NCBI GenBank assembly: GCA_010093705.1
Contig: MU006090.1
Location: forward strand, 1,515,817 to 1,579,816
Direction of reading: 5' to 3'
Length of the DNA stretch: 64,000 bases
Origin: Patellaria atrata CBS 101060
Taxonomy: Eukaryota; Ascomycota; Dothideomycetes; Patellariales; Patellariaceae
Part shown: piece after piece, positions 11,726 through 22,556 of the stretch
Numbering within the stretch: position 1 is the first letter of the stretch
Layout: each line of letters starts with the position of its first letter
Notes under the pieces: generated by a model
What the model saw: the letters and a program-made list of their open reading frames with translations, nothing else
Databases searched by the model: none
Told to the model about the DNA's origin: nothing
Position numbers and translations under genes: made by a program

Positions 11726-13660
11726 ATGGCGACACTTGTGGATGAGCTGTTGAATGATTTTGAGGACACAGGTTCTGAGGGTGGAGAGGATCATGAGGAA
11801 GAGCTCGGTCAAGATGGTATCAATGGCACACCGGCAACCTCGATAGGCGCAAATGGCAGCATGGAACTGGACAATGACGAGGAAGATGATAGCCATATGG
11901 ATGTGGATGAGGATATGGCTGACAGCAGTACCTCTAATAAAAAGGCTCAGGATGCTGAGACCGAGGAAGAAGCAAAGGCCCGTGTAGAGAAAATGCAGTT
12001 AGGCGGAGTCAGTGACGTTCGAAGCGTTGCGAAACTTATGAAAGAGTTAAAACCAGTTATGGAGGTAAGTCAAACCCTGAAGTCTCCTTTGTCAAGTGCT
12101 CGGAAGAACCTCGTTCACAACCTGCGAATTAGCCCTGACGTTTCACGTCGCCTACAGAAAATTGCCCACTACCAAAACCTACCGCCGGAGAAGCAAACGA
12201 AGAATGTTGGGTCGGTGGAGGATAATCCCGAGTATAAGCTGTTGACACAGTCCAATACCCTTTCGACATCCATCGATAGCGAAATCATCCTTGTGCACAA
12301 GTTCATTCGAGATCATTACTCAACACGCTTCCCGGAACTCGAAACGCTCGTGACCAATCCAGTCGACTATGCGAAAACCGTTGCGATCATCAAGAATGGA
12401 CCCATGGATAATATCAAAAGTATCTCACAATCAAGCGATAACATTGTCGGGATGCCGTTGAATAAGGTCCTAAGCGGTCCATCCATGATGGTTGTGACGG
12501 TAGAAGCTACTACTACGAAAGGAACGGAGCTGTCAGAGTCAGAACTACAGACTGTCCTCAGAGCCTGCGAGATGACTCTTCAGCTGGAGAAGGCCAAACA
12601 TATTCTTACCGACTATGTCAAATCACGAATGGACATCTTCGCACCTAACCTAACAGCCCTAATCGGCTCACTAACCGCAGCCCAACTCCTCAACTTCGCA
12701 GGCGGTCTAACGGGCCTAGCAAAAACCCCATCCTGCAACATCCCTCCCCTAGGCTCTAAAAAGCAATCCGGAACCGGCTTTGCCACCAACGTGGGCATCC
12801 GCCATCAGGGCTTCCTCTACCACTCCCCCATCGTCAAAGCCGTCCCCTCCGACCTCAAAAAGCAAGCCATGCGCATCGTCTCAGCGAAAGTCATCCTCGC
12901 CGCGCGCGTCGACCGCGTCCACAGCAGCCCCGACGGCTTCACCGGCCGCGAACTCGCCCGTCAGTGCGCCGAGCGCCTCGAGAAACTTACAGAACCACCG
13001 CCAAACAAAGGCGTCCGCGCACTCCCAGCCCCTGACGACAAACCCTCCAGAAAGCGTGGCGGAAGACGTGCACGCAAGGCCAAGGAGGCAACCGCCATGA
13101 CCGATCTCCGTAAACAGCAGAACCGCATGGCCTTCGGCAAGGAAGAGCAGGAAGTCGGCTACGGCACCGGCGACGGCACTAAGGGTCTTGGAATGGTCGG
13201 CCAGTCTGATAGCGGTCGCATTCGCGCTACCCAGGTTGATCAGCGCACGCGCGCTAAACTCAGCAAGAAACACCAAGGCTGGGGCGGCACCGCTTCCGTC
13301 GTCGGCGGTATGGCATCCTCCCTCCGCGGCTTCGGTCAGGGCATCGGCACTGCGTCCGTGCTCAAGGGCGCCGGGCTGCGCACAAGCGGTGTCGGCGGGG
13401 GAGCCAGTTTAGGCACTGCCAGTACGATCGCTTTCACGCCTGTGCAGGGACTCGAGTTGGTGGATCCGAAGGTCCAGCAGGAGTTGCAGAGGAAGAGGAA
13501 GGCAGATGAGGACAGGTGGTTTAGGAGTGGAACGTTTACCCAGGTGGGTGGGGGGGCGGCGAAGAAGGAGGAACCGAAGAAGGACGGGGATGGGTTCAAG
13601 GTGCCGAGTATCCCGGCGAGGAAGAAGGTCGATATGGGTGAGGGTAAGGGCAGTGCTTAA
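11726..13660 (+). CDS. PRP31: U4/U6 snRNP splicing factor Prp31 (Nop domain)
   Basis: Nuclear component of the U4/U6.U5 tri-snRNP that binds U4 snRNA and Snu13 through a Nop domain. The whole span is open (644 codons), but 12065-12157 is almost certainly an intron: it starts GTAAGT, has a CTGAC-like branch site and ends CTACAG, and removing it restores the conserved join MKELKPVME/KIAHYQNLPP. It is 93 nt long and stop-free, so retention would add 31 residues in frame. The spliced product is 613 aa. Landmarks are an acidic N-terminus (to about residue 90), the NOSIC/Nop core (KFIRDHYSTRFPELETLV, LTALIGSLTAAQLLN, GFLYHSPIV) and a basic C-terminal domain (KRGGRRARKAKE, QVDQRTRAKLSKK). Codon usage becomes markedly GC-richer in the 3' half. 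Confidence 0.95.
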   Translation: MATLVDELLNDFEDTGSEGGEDHEEELGQDGINGTPATSIGANGSMELDNDEEDDSHMDVDEDMADSSTSNKKAQDAETEEEAKARVEKMQLGGVSDVRSVAKLMKELKPVMEVSQTLKSPLSSARKNLVHNLRISPDVSRRLQKIAHYQNLPPEKQTKNVGSVEDNPEYKLLTQSNTLSTSIDSEIILVHKFIRDHYSTRFPELETLVTNPVDYAKTVAIIKNGPMDNIKSISQSSDNIVGMPLNKVLSGPSMMVVTVEATTTKGTELSESELQTVLRACEMTLQLEKAKHILTDYVKSRMDIFAPNLTALIGSLTAAQLLNFAGGLTGLAKTPSCNIPPLGSKKQSGTGFATNVGIRHQGFLYHSPIVKAVPSDLKKQAMRIVSAKVILAARVDRVHSSPDGFTGRELARQCAERLEKLTEPPPNKGVRALPAPDDKPSRKRGGRRARKAKEATAMTDLRKQQNRMAFGKEEQEVGYGTGDGTKGLGMVGQSDSGRIRATQVDQRTRAKLSKKHQGWGGTASVVGGMASSLRGFGQGIGTASVLKGAGLRTSGVGGGASLGTASTIAFTPVQGLELVDPKVQQELQRKRKADEDRWFRSGTFTQVGGGAAKKEEPKKDGDGFKVPSIPARKKVDMGEGKGSA

Positions 13661-14779
13661 GGTACCTTGGTGTTGTATTTGTAGCATGCGTGGCGTTGGG
13701 GAAACTTCTCAGGGATGGGATCATTGCATTGCGTGGTGTTCCAAAGGTCATGAGATCAATCGGGATGGCTTTACGGAGATCTTTCTCTACGATTATATAG
13801 AATCCTCGGGTTATGGTACGCATTGCGGGCGTACACGGAACACTAATTCTCAATAAACATCCAGAGTATTAAATGCGCAACTATGAGAGCTTAATTTAAT
13901 GTTAGAGTCCAACCAATTTTGTATTGAGCCACTACCCGTGCAGAAGATCAGCCAGTCCGACTAGAATTATAATATAAAACCACAATGCCATAATGCTCCT
14001 GAATTCTCCCCAGACCTAGTTCAGCGGTAGAGATGTACGTCATCCCGAAACGCCGTACCACCTTCCCGGCCCTTAAAATCCGTACCGAGTACGGTAGTCC
14101 CAATACTCCTTTTTGTCCAGCTCAGACTCATGTACCTCCTCGTGCGGCCGCACCTGAATCTCTTGATCTTCATCCCCAGTCCTGCGCAAAAAGGTTAAGC
14201 TACCGCCAGTCCCAGTAAGTCGGAACCCGTTTAAAAGTTCTTCCAGGTGTTCAGGCTCAAATTTGGCCGATTTCTTCTAGGGGTAATATCAGTACATACG
14301 TCCTGGTGGTGGGAACGGTTGGGAAGAATCAAGCCCCAAAGAAGCGGAAGTAATCTAGAGCTGTACCATATGAGCGTGTACCCTTGCTCACCCGTCACGT
14401 ATTTAGGGGAAGCTCAGGGGAGTGGTGTACCACTGGGACAGGGGATGTTACGGCCACTGCCGGAGATACTCACCATAATCGACATCATGCCCTGGCTCAC
14501 GTCCAAGATCGAAGTCTTGCTCGGTCTCCGGTATAAAACGCATGTTTGGCATTCGTGATTGAGCTTTACGAGCCAACCAGCGCCTCGTCTTCCATTCGCT
14601 AAGTGAAATCTTTTTACCTTTAGGGACCTGATATCACCGGCTACATGTCAGCCGTAATCATGGGTCTCGCATCGGAAGACTTTACAAGTCAAAAAACAAC
14701 CGGGCTCTGCAGGGTGGAAACGAGGAACGGGAAAGATCTGGGAACGATGATTGGTTGAGGAGGTGGCGGCGAGGATTGG
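13661..14779. other. Region between PRP31 and PEX20 with unresolved open exon-like segments
   Basis: The 3' flanks of two convergent genes. On the minus strand two stretches look coding. 14627-14448 begins after a CAG acceptor and reads KISLSEWKTRRWLARKAQ. About 14276-14076 begins after a TAG acceptor and reads HLEELLNGFRLTGTGG and ends with WDYRTRYGF then a stop. The first is in phase with a donor at the PEX20 3' end; the second is not in phase with the GTGAGT donor in the first. They could be extra PEX20 exons, a small separate gene, or remnants. I do not recognise the protein sequence. Confidence 0.35.
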
Positions 14780-16336
14780 TCAGGCAAGAGCGGGACTGAC
14801 CTTGGAACTGGTCTCGGGCGGTTTGACGGTTTCAACAAAGTTGTCGTCTTCGACGTGAACTTCTTTGTCGCGTATCTTGCGCATCAGACCGAGGAACTGG
14901 CTTTCCTGGAATTTTTTGCTGGTATTGTCGGCTACGCTATCGAGTAACCTTGCAGCAGTGTCGGCGAGTTCGTCGTGATTGACACTTTGATCTTGTTGGT
15001 TCCCTTCTGGCTGTGATTCTTGATGTCCTTCCTCAAAAAGATTCCTGTTTGCTGGACGGAAATCGATTGTCGTAAGTTGGTTTTTTTGAGTAAACTCTTC
15101 CGCCATAGAACGTATTAGCGCTGCGACTTGGGTATCAGTTTGTGGATAAAGAATATCAGACACACTTTGATTGGAATCCAAAGACAGTTCAAACTCAGTG
15201 GTTTCGAACTTTGCGTAGAGCTTAGGCCAATCCTGTTGAACACGATGCAAGAGCTGATCGATACCATCCTTCATCTCCGGTTCCCTCGACCTTAACTCTT
15301 TGGGGTAAACACACATTTCTGGAACCTTCGAAAGGAACACAAGACCGGTGGCAGCATCTGCTTCGGGTCGATCTAACTCTCCAATCTGTTCCAGATACTC
15401 TAGCTGATTCAACAAAGATTCAGCATAAACGAATGTCTCTCCAGACATTACGATGCCATTTGACCAATCTTCGGCTAAGCCACGTGATAGTTGTAGACGC
15501 AAGATATCAGTGAGAGACTTGGCGAGCTGATATTCTGCATTCATCGCTTCCAATGAAGCTTCGCTGCTGCGAGCATGTTCTTCCAGAGTTTGATTAACTG
15601 ATAGTTTTGAAGTCTCTTTAGCTAGTATATTAGCGCTCGCCTGCTCGAAAGCTCGCTCAAATGCTGCGTCATCGAATTCCTGGACGGGAGATTGCTGACG
15701 TTGCTTTCCCCGCGCTGTGACCGACATATCCTGTTGAGCAAATGCGCCCATCGGATTTTGTTGTTGTAAGCGGGTGATGAAATTTTGCGTCCCACGTAGG
15801 GACGAGTAAACAGGTGTCTGTGAATGCATGGAGGGAGTAGGTATCTGACTCTGCAGAAAGTCTTGGTGCCATGTTGGGTTATGCCGCAAAGCGGGTTGCG
15901 GGGAGAAGGTTTGAGGACGAGCAGGTTGCGGAGGGAATGACTGAGGTAGTGAAGTTTGCGGAAATTGGTGAAGTGCTTGAAAGTCTGACGCCCATCCCGA
16001 GAGGGCAGGAGGTGCTGCGGTAGATTTGGGCGGTGGTCTGAAAGCTGGAGGTGTTTGGAAAAGTTGTAGTTCAGGTTGTGGAGGACCAGAAGAGAACCCC
16101 GCTTGGAAAGCTTCGAAGTGAGGATCTAAGACGCCTGCACTGGGGCCTGGCTCAGATCGAAAGCCCTAGGTAAGTTAGTATCTGATTCGACTGCCAGCTT
16201 GCCAAGTTACATATATACATACCTGCGAGGGGGCCTGTCGTGAGGAGAAACGATCTTGTTGAAGAGCTCTATCAACGGAGGTCTGCTTCCGAAAGCTTTG
16301 TAGAGCATTTGAGGGTCCGCAGAGATCGTCCGCCAT
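14780..16336 (-). CDS. PEX20: Peroxin Pex20-like peroxisomal import co-receptor
   Basis: In filamentous fungi Pex20 works with Pex7 to carry PTS2 cargo to the peroxisomal docking complex, cycling between cytosol and membrane. Two exons give 499 aa: 16336-16223 and 16165-14780, with a 57-nt intron containing TACTAAC. The N-terminus MADDLCGPSNALQSF carries the conserved early cysteine (Cys6) that in this family is the ubiquitination site used for recycling. A WxxxF motif (WHQDF) and a GWASDF segment fit Pex14/Pex13 docking motifs. The C-terminal part (FLGLMRKIRDKEVHVE) is the Pex7-binding type of region. The 3' end is uncertain: a good GTCAGT donor at 14800 could splice to 14627 and replace the last residues VSPALA by about 59 others. 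It is divergent from SEC13, with 270 bp between start codons. Confidence 0.82.
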
Positions 16337-16606
16337 GGCTCTTCGATGAAATGCGTTGTTATAGAAGAACTATTAGGAGACAAATTTCTTCACGCGAGAA
16401 GATTGTAAACATTCGCCGCTGTTTACTCCAGGTCGTGATGTAAGCATCTTGTGAAAACCTCGGACCGACCTCGGTTGTGAAAAAGACCGAAGCATTCAAC
16501 CCATATTTCCGCTTTGAGGTTTCGCCGATGAGTCTTGGCACACTGGTCGGGGAGCAAGGACACATGGGCAGAGCCGCAATGCTAGATTGATGCCGCATAC
16601 ACAATT
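16337..16606. promoter_or_regulatory. Bidirectional promoter region PEX20/SEC13
   Basis: 270 bp between two divergent start codons. It must hold both promoters; no named element was recognised. Confidence 0.5.
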
Positions 16607-18001
16607 ATGGTGAGTATATTAGAATTCTCAAATAACCTCCTGAATTACTTACTGACGGTCTATTAGGCTCAGGTAATCTCTAACTCGGGTCACGATGACA
16701 TGATAGTACGCATTTTACCCCTTCCTCATCTACCAACCCTGAAAATATCCAATTCGAAGCTCGATATCAACCAAAATCATATGAGATGGGGCTGACTTAT
16801 GCTTCTCATAGCATGATGCCGTCTTAGATTATTACGGACGGCGACTAGCAACATGCTCGTCAGACAAGACGATAAAGATCTTTGAGGTAGAGGGTGATCA
16901 ACATAGGTTAACGGAGACCCTGAAAGGGTGAGTATTCTTAAAGAACACTCAGCATAGTATTCCAAGACGAGATGCTGACAGTCATATCTTCTAGTCATGA
17001 TGGACCAGTCTGGTGTGTCTCATGGGTCAGTTGAAGTCCTAACCGTACCACAAACCGAGCGTCGAGCTGATATACCACCAGGCGCATCCCAAATACGGCA
17101 ACATCCTCGCTTCGTCCAGCTATGATGGCAAGGTATTCATATGGCGGGAGCAAAACAATCAATGGTACGTGAATACGATCCCAAAACGAATGCCCCTGGA
17201 AACCTTCAGACCTCAGACCCCAAAACCACGAAACCCACAATGAAGCTAAAAGCCCCTCCCTTCCCGCAGGCAAAGAATCTACACCTACGACGCGCACTCC
17301 GCCTCCGTAAACCTGCTCTCCTGGTCCCCGCACGAAAGCGGCTGCCTCCTCGCAACCGCTAGCTCCGACGGCCGCGTCTCCGTCCTCTCCTTCGACAACA
17401 ATGCCTGGACCTCCCTGATCTTTCCCGCCCACGCCATCGGCGCCTTCGCCGTGAGCTGGGCGCCCGCAATCGTGCCCGGCTCCGCCACGAGCGCCGCAAC
17501 ATCCCAAGCGCCCGCAGCAGTCCAACGATTTGTCTCTGGTGGCGGCGACTGCCTGGTCAAGATCTGGGAGTGGAATAAGGACGTGGGGAATTATGCCTGC
17601 ACGAAGGAGTTGACGGGCCATGGCGATTGGGTCAGGGATGTCGCGTGGAGCCCCAGCGTATTGGCGAAGAGTTATATCGCTAGCGCGAGTCAGGATAAGA
17701 CGGTTAGGATTTGGACGAGTGCGAATGTTGCTGCTGGTGAGTCTCATTTGTCTGGCCCCTTCATTCCTGTCTTTTTCTTTTGTCTCCTCTCCCCCTTTCT
17801 TGGTAGATATGTGGAAGAAACCTCTTAACGCTCCTAGGTGACTGGCAATGCGCAACCCTCTCCTTTGACGCCAACGCCTGGCGTGTCTCCTGGTCGCTAA
17901 GCGGCAACGTCCTCGCCGTCTCAACCGGCGACAACAGAGTCAGCCTCTGGAAGGAGAAGCTAAGTGGGGGCTGGGAGTGCGTTAAGACGATCGAGGAGTA
18001 G
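16607..18001 (+). CDS. SEC13: COPII and nuclear-pore protein Sec13 (WD40)
   Basis: Beta-propeller protein of the COPII outer coat and of the Nup84 nuclear-pore complex; also found in SEACAT/GATOR2. Seven exons give 300 aa: 16607-16609, 16667-16705, 16812-16927, 16995-17025, 17082-17164, 17270-17736, 17838-18001; all phases agree. Exon 1 contributes only the ATG, followed at once by a GTGAGT donor. WD repeats are visible in [45 protein letters not shown] and [13 protein letters not shown]. The product has the family length. Six introns in about 1.4 kb is dense for this window. The gene is convergent with the aldehyde dehydrogenase gene to its right. Confidence 0.95.
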
Positions 18002-18325
18002 GATGGTTCTCATGTTTGGGGTCGAAGTGTCACAGTTCAGCGGGTAAACAGTAACAGAAATAATAAAAACGCAATGAAGCTAAAGTTCCTGAAGTGAAGC
18101 GCTTGACAGATCCTCAAGAGTCGTTCAGAGCGTTGTGGAAATTGTATAACATCACAGAAATGACCAGACGGTATCACTGAGTTCACATGACTTCAATTGA
18201 TTATATACAGAGAAGAAGTAATACCCGAAGACGGAAGCATCAGCCTTCAATTTAGTCCCCGATACATCTCACCCCGTCAGACCTATACACCCAGACTTCC
18301 ACCATTTCAATTCAGATACTTTTTT
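18002..18325. other. Convergent 3' intergenic region
   Basis: 324 bp between the stop codons of SEC13 and the aldehyde dehydrogenase gene. It contains only AT-rich 3' flanks; no gene seen. Confidence 0.6.
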
Positions 18326-20045
18326 CTAACCGAAAAGGGCATCGCCTAATCTGATGCTGACCGTCTTAGTCTGAGTATAATTATCCAACGCCGCCTCACC
18401 AAGTTCACGACCGATACCCGATTCCTTGAAGCCACCGAACGGGAGCTGGTGATGTAGGGTATTGTACGTGTTCACCCAGACGGTTCCAGCGCGCAGGGCA
18501 TGTGAGACCTCGATGGCAGTGTTGAGGTTGCTGGTGTGGACGGCGGCGGCGAGACCATAGGTGGTGTTGTTTCCGACTTTGATGGCGTCTTCTTTGGTCT
18601 TGAATTTGCTGATGCTGCAGACAGGGCCGAAGATCTCCTCTTGCGAGATCTTCATGTCCTCTGTGACGCCGCTGAAAATGGTGGGTTCGATGAAAAATCC
18701 TCTGTCGCCTTTGCGCTTGCCGCCGACCTCGAGCTTGGCACCTTCTTCGGTGCCGTGTTTGATGTAGCCCATGATGCGGTCGAACTGGAGTTGTGATATC
18801 TTTAAAAGATTAGCCTTGTTGAACTGAGGTTGAGATGATGGAAGCAACAAACCTGTGGGCCTTGGAACGTGTCCGCTTGGAATGGATCGTCGACCTTGTT
18901 CTTCAATGCCCGCTCCTTGAAGCGCTCGATGAACTTGTCGTAGATGCCCTCTTGGACGTAGATTCTCGAACCGGCACAGCAGCACTGGCCGTGGTTGAAG
19001 AAGATGCCGAAGTTGACCCATGATATGGCGTTGTCGATATCCGCATCGTCAAAGACGATGTTCGGGCTCTTACCACCTAGTTCGAGGGTGACCTTCTTCA
19101 AGTTGGAGCTAGCGGCAGCCTTCATGATCTGGCGGCCGACGAGGGTTGAGCCGGTGAAGGCGACCTTGTCGATGTTCATGTGGGAGGCAATGGCGGCACC
19201 TGCGATCTTACCGAAGCCGGAGATGACGTTGATGACACCGGGAGGGAAACCAGCCTCCTTGATGAGTTTTGCAGCATAGAGGGCAGAGAGTGGAGTCTGT
19301 TCGGCGGTCTTGATGACGACAGTGTTACCGGCAGCGACAGCAGGGCCGATCTTCCACGCCCACATAAGTATTGGGAAGTTCCATGGGATAATTTGACCGC
19401 AGACACCGATCTGGATGTTGTTAGATGCTCATCGTTAGATTAAGGTTTTGGGTCAGACGAACTGGTTCCTTCCTGATATAGTTGAAGGTGTCAGGGGTAG
19501 TATCGACGACCTTACCCTCGATCTTATCTGCCCAACCCCCATAATACCTCAAGCAGCCAGCGGCCATCCCAACGTCACCCTTGGCCATGGTTATAGCTTT
19601 GCCATTGTCTAAGGATTCGATGGCTGCTAATGTGTCGATATCTCGCTCGAAGAGATCCGCAAGCTTTACTAAGAGTCTGCCCCTATTCTCAGGTGTCTCC
19701 GTTCTCCACGAACCTTCAAAAGCTTTGCGAGCTGCTGAGACGGCGAGATCGACGTCCTTTTCAGTGGCTTCGTGGACGGAGGTTATTACGGATTCGTCAG
19801 TGGGGTTGATGACCTCGAAGGTCTTCTTGTCTACACCCTCGACGAACTCATTGTTGATGAAGCTATATGAATTGATTAGCAACAGTGAATGAGAAATGTT
19901 TGAGACAGCTAAGATGATTCGCCACAATCGGGAAGCAGGTCCTCTTAAAGAAGGGTGTGAGCAAAGAAGGATGCGGGGGTGCTCACAGTCCAGTTGGTTG
20001 ATGATAGTCACCGGTGTGAGGTGTCTTAAGCGTGGTTGCAACCAT
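18326..20045 (-). CDS. NAD(P)-dependent aldehyde dehydrogenase (AldA-like)
   Basis: Oxidises aldehydes such as acetaldehyde to the carboxylic acid. Four exons give 496 aa: 20045-19987, 19862-19463, 19410-18853, 18799-18326, with introns of 124, 52 and 53 nt. The second donor is GTTCGT, a weaker consensus, but the join [16 protein letters not shown] is exactly that of the family and the phase is right. Signatures are the oxyanion-hole region IIPWNFP, the general-base Glu in [11 protein letters not shown], the catalytic Cys in [11 protein letters not shown], the cofactor Glu in QEEIFGPV, and [14 protein letters not shown] near the end. No signal or mitochondrial presequence is evident at [14 protein letters not shown], so a cytosolic enzyme is likely. 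The natural substrate is not fixed by sequence. Confidence 0.95.
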
Positions 20046-21510
20046 GATGGGTATAATGTAAAATTTCTAATCAATTACTCAAGTTTCTGAAGAGAGGAAG
20101 TAAAAGGAGGAGATCAATGATGTAGAGATGCGGGCAGCTCCTATAGCTTTATAGAGTACGGCAAGAGCATTCTACCCCACCCCTGACGTGGATAACGGCG
20201 GCCATGACTAGGCTCGGAAGAACAATTGTAACAGTACAGTACATATGTGTCGCCGTCGCGAGCCATCAATAACACCATCAAACACCCTGGAAGGGATTCC
20301 TTTACATCTAGGGAGTACTGTATGGTGGATTGCTACTGGTTGGTATGGAAACTGATGGCTTCGGGGTGTCGGGGTTTGATGCCAGTGATCGTTTTGAGGG
20401 GTCGATCTGACGTTCTAGTCGGCGGGGTAGAAGGTCCACATGCATGAAAAACAGTTAGATAGACATCATAATGGCAACATAAGAAACCGATAGTCTCCAA
20501 TTCGCATGCACAGCGCCACTCCACCGGCTCTCGTCCGGGTAGATCAAACGGGAAAGGCGTGAAAAGCTCTGTGAACACCTGAGAGAGGAATTAATGAAGT
20601 TCAAGATGGCAGGTAGGTAGTGGGGGTATCGCCGCAAAGAGAAAAATCCTTTTTTACTATTGTACACATGGCCGTCGATCAAATAGAAGGTACCATCCTG
20701 GTAATATTTGTCACATCTAACCTTGTATAGTAATCAAGATATCAAGCCTTAAGCTTAAGGGAACTGGACACCCGTGGCAATTCTTCGGAGTTATCACTGA
20801 CTTACCCATCTTAACCTCGAGAAAACTCCCTACATCCTCGGAGCTAGGACGAGTTTCTAAACATCGGAGTTACCTTCCATTAGTTACTAAACATTATGCG
20901 TTTTCCACCCTGATAGGTAACTCTAAGGTAACTTTAAGGCCTCACATTCCTTTCGAGCGAGACAAACGTACCGTTTACCGCTTTTACGCCATCTCCATCC
21001 TTCTGCTTTAACGGTTGTACTGTACGATAAGGTCCCATAAAGCGCACGGCCTAAACAACTGCAAGGCGAGCCACAAGGTAGCGATATTTACAGAACCTTT
21101 GACCCGGTCAGGCCACCTCCCACGTTTCCAGACGCACAGACGGAGCTAGGTAATACGTCCTTCCAACCGTAGAATACGGTACTAGCACCCCACAAAGCTT
21201 GTAAGCATTCCGCTAGCACAGGGCAGTTCCTAAGTGAAGCCTGGATCAGAGGATGCCATGCACCAGGTACACATCTGAAGTCTTTCGAGGCCGGAAACAT
21301 CTTTGATTAACGTGTCCTATGAAAGTCAATCCTGTAAAGGACCAATGGTCTTACATGCAACGGGATGAATGAAGCTTGACATTTTGGCTCATATTGTCGT
21401 ATATCAATAGTTTATGATTGATAAAGTACTGTGAAGCCCTCTGAACAATACTAGTTGCATTTCTGCCATGACTCTAATCCACTAGAGAGGTCCATTCTCT
21501 TCTATCTTAC
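20046..21510. other. Intergenic region, no gene recognised
   Basis: About 1.5 kb between the aldehyde dehydrogenase start and the stop codon of the SDR gene. Only short, overlapping frames occur. A 14-bp palindrome CCTTAAGCTTAAGG lies near 20747. Nothing else stood out. Confidence 0.6.
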
Positions 21511-22556
21511 CTACCACTTCTCAACCCACGGCCTAATATCAATCTCTTGCGTGAACGTGGACCGAGGCTGTGTATGTAGATGCCAGTACGAGTCCGCGAT
21601 CTTTATGCAAGTTAGTAATATTCGATCTATGATTCACAAAATGGCGTTGAGTGTGAACTCGAAGAACGTACCGCATCAGGATTGATCTTAGCATCAGGAC
21701 CGGCATCTTTAAGCCACTCCTTCGTTTTTGGGATATCAATCACCCCATCGATGATCGCATGTGCAACATGTACACCTTTTGGATAGAACTCCCTCGCTAG
21801 GGATTGCGATAGGGCGCGCAAAGCAAATTTGCCGTTGGCGAAAGAAGAGAACTGTGGAGATCCCTTAACAGAGGCCGTTGCGCCCGTAAATATAAGCGTA
21901 GGCGGATGATTTGGGTTTCGCTCTGTGGACTTGAGAAGTAACGGGAGCGTCGCCTGAGAGAAAAGGAAAGCACCCTTGCTGTTGTAGAAAGTACATGTCA
22001 ATCGAATATTCCTAGTTCCAAGGGAACCCCCCTTGGTTGGTATTCATGGCTAACTGTACGCTCACCCAAAAGAGCTTTCGAGTTGTAGTGTACAGACGCG
22101 TAGAATATTGTTGCGGGAAAGTTTCAACGGTATGTCAATGCCTGTACAACGGATGTACAGTACTCGAAAAATGTCCACCTTAACAAATTAAAAATGAAAT
22201 TGGGCTTACCCAGCCACTACATATTCAGACAGGTACTCTTCTTCCGTCAACTCCAGAAATGGTTTCTTCAAAAATTTTCCGCTCGCATTAAAGACCGCGG
22301 CAGCGAGTCCAACATCATTTCCGAACTCTTCCTTGATTTTTCCAAAGGCCGACTGCACACTCGAAGCGCTCGAGATATCTGTGCTGATGCCAATGGCTTT
22401 CCCACCCCTTTCATTGATCTCTGAAACCAAGCTCTTGAAGTTGTCTGGATTCCGTGCAAGAAGAACAATGGGATATTTGGCTGCAAATCTCCTCGCGATT
22501 GCAGCACCTGTGCCTGGTCCTACGCCGGCTACGACGGCTACGAGTTTAGAGGCCAT
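21511..22556 (-). CDS. Atypical short-chain dehydrogenase/reductase (SDR)
   Basis: Rossmann-fold protein of the SDR superfamily. Three exons give 247 aa: 22556-22210, 21978-21672, 21600-21511, with introns of 231 and 71 nt. The cofactor-binding turn reads VVAGVGPGTGAAIARRF (GxxxGxG type) and the NxxG-type position reads VFNASG. The usual catalytic YxxxK is replaced by FANGK in SPQFSSFANGKFALRAL, so the proton-donating Tyr is absent while the Lys stays. As I recall, some fungal and bacterial relatives share this Phe form, so the protein may bind cofactor without ordinary SDR chemistry. The C-terminus ends DIRPWVEKW. The start at MASKLVAVVAG gives the normal position of the first beta strand. 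The substrate is unknown. Confidence 0.88.

Noticed and set aside
12065-12157. Treating the Prp31 frame as one uninterrupted 644-aa exon
   Set aside because: Splice consensus and the break in a conserved block show that 31 codons are intronic.
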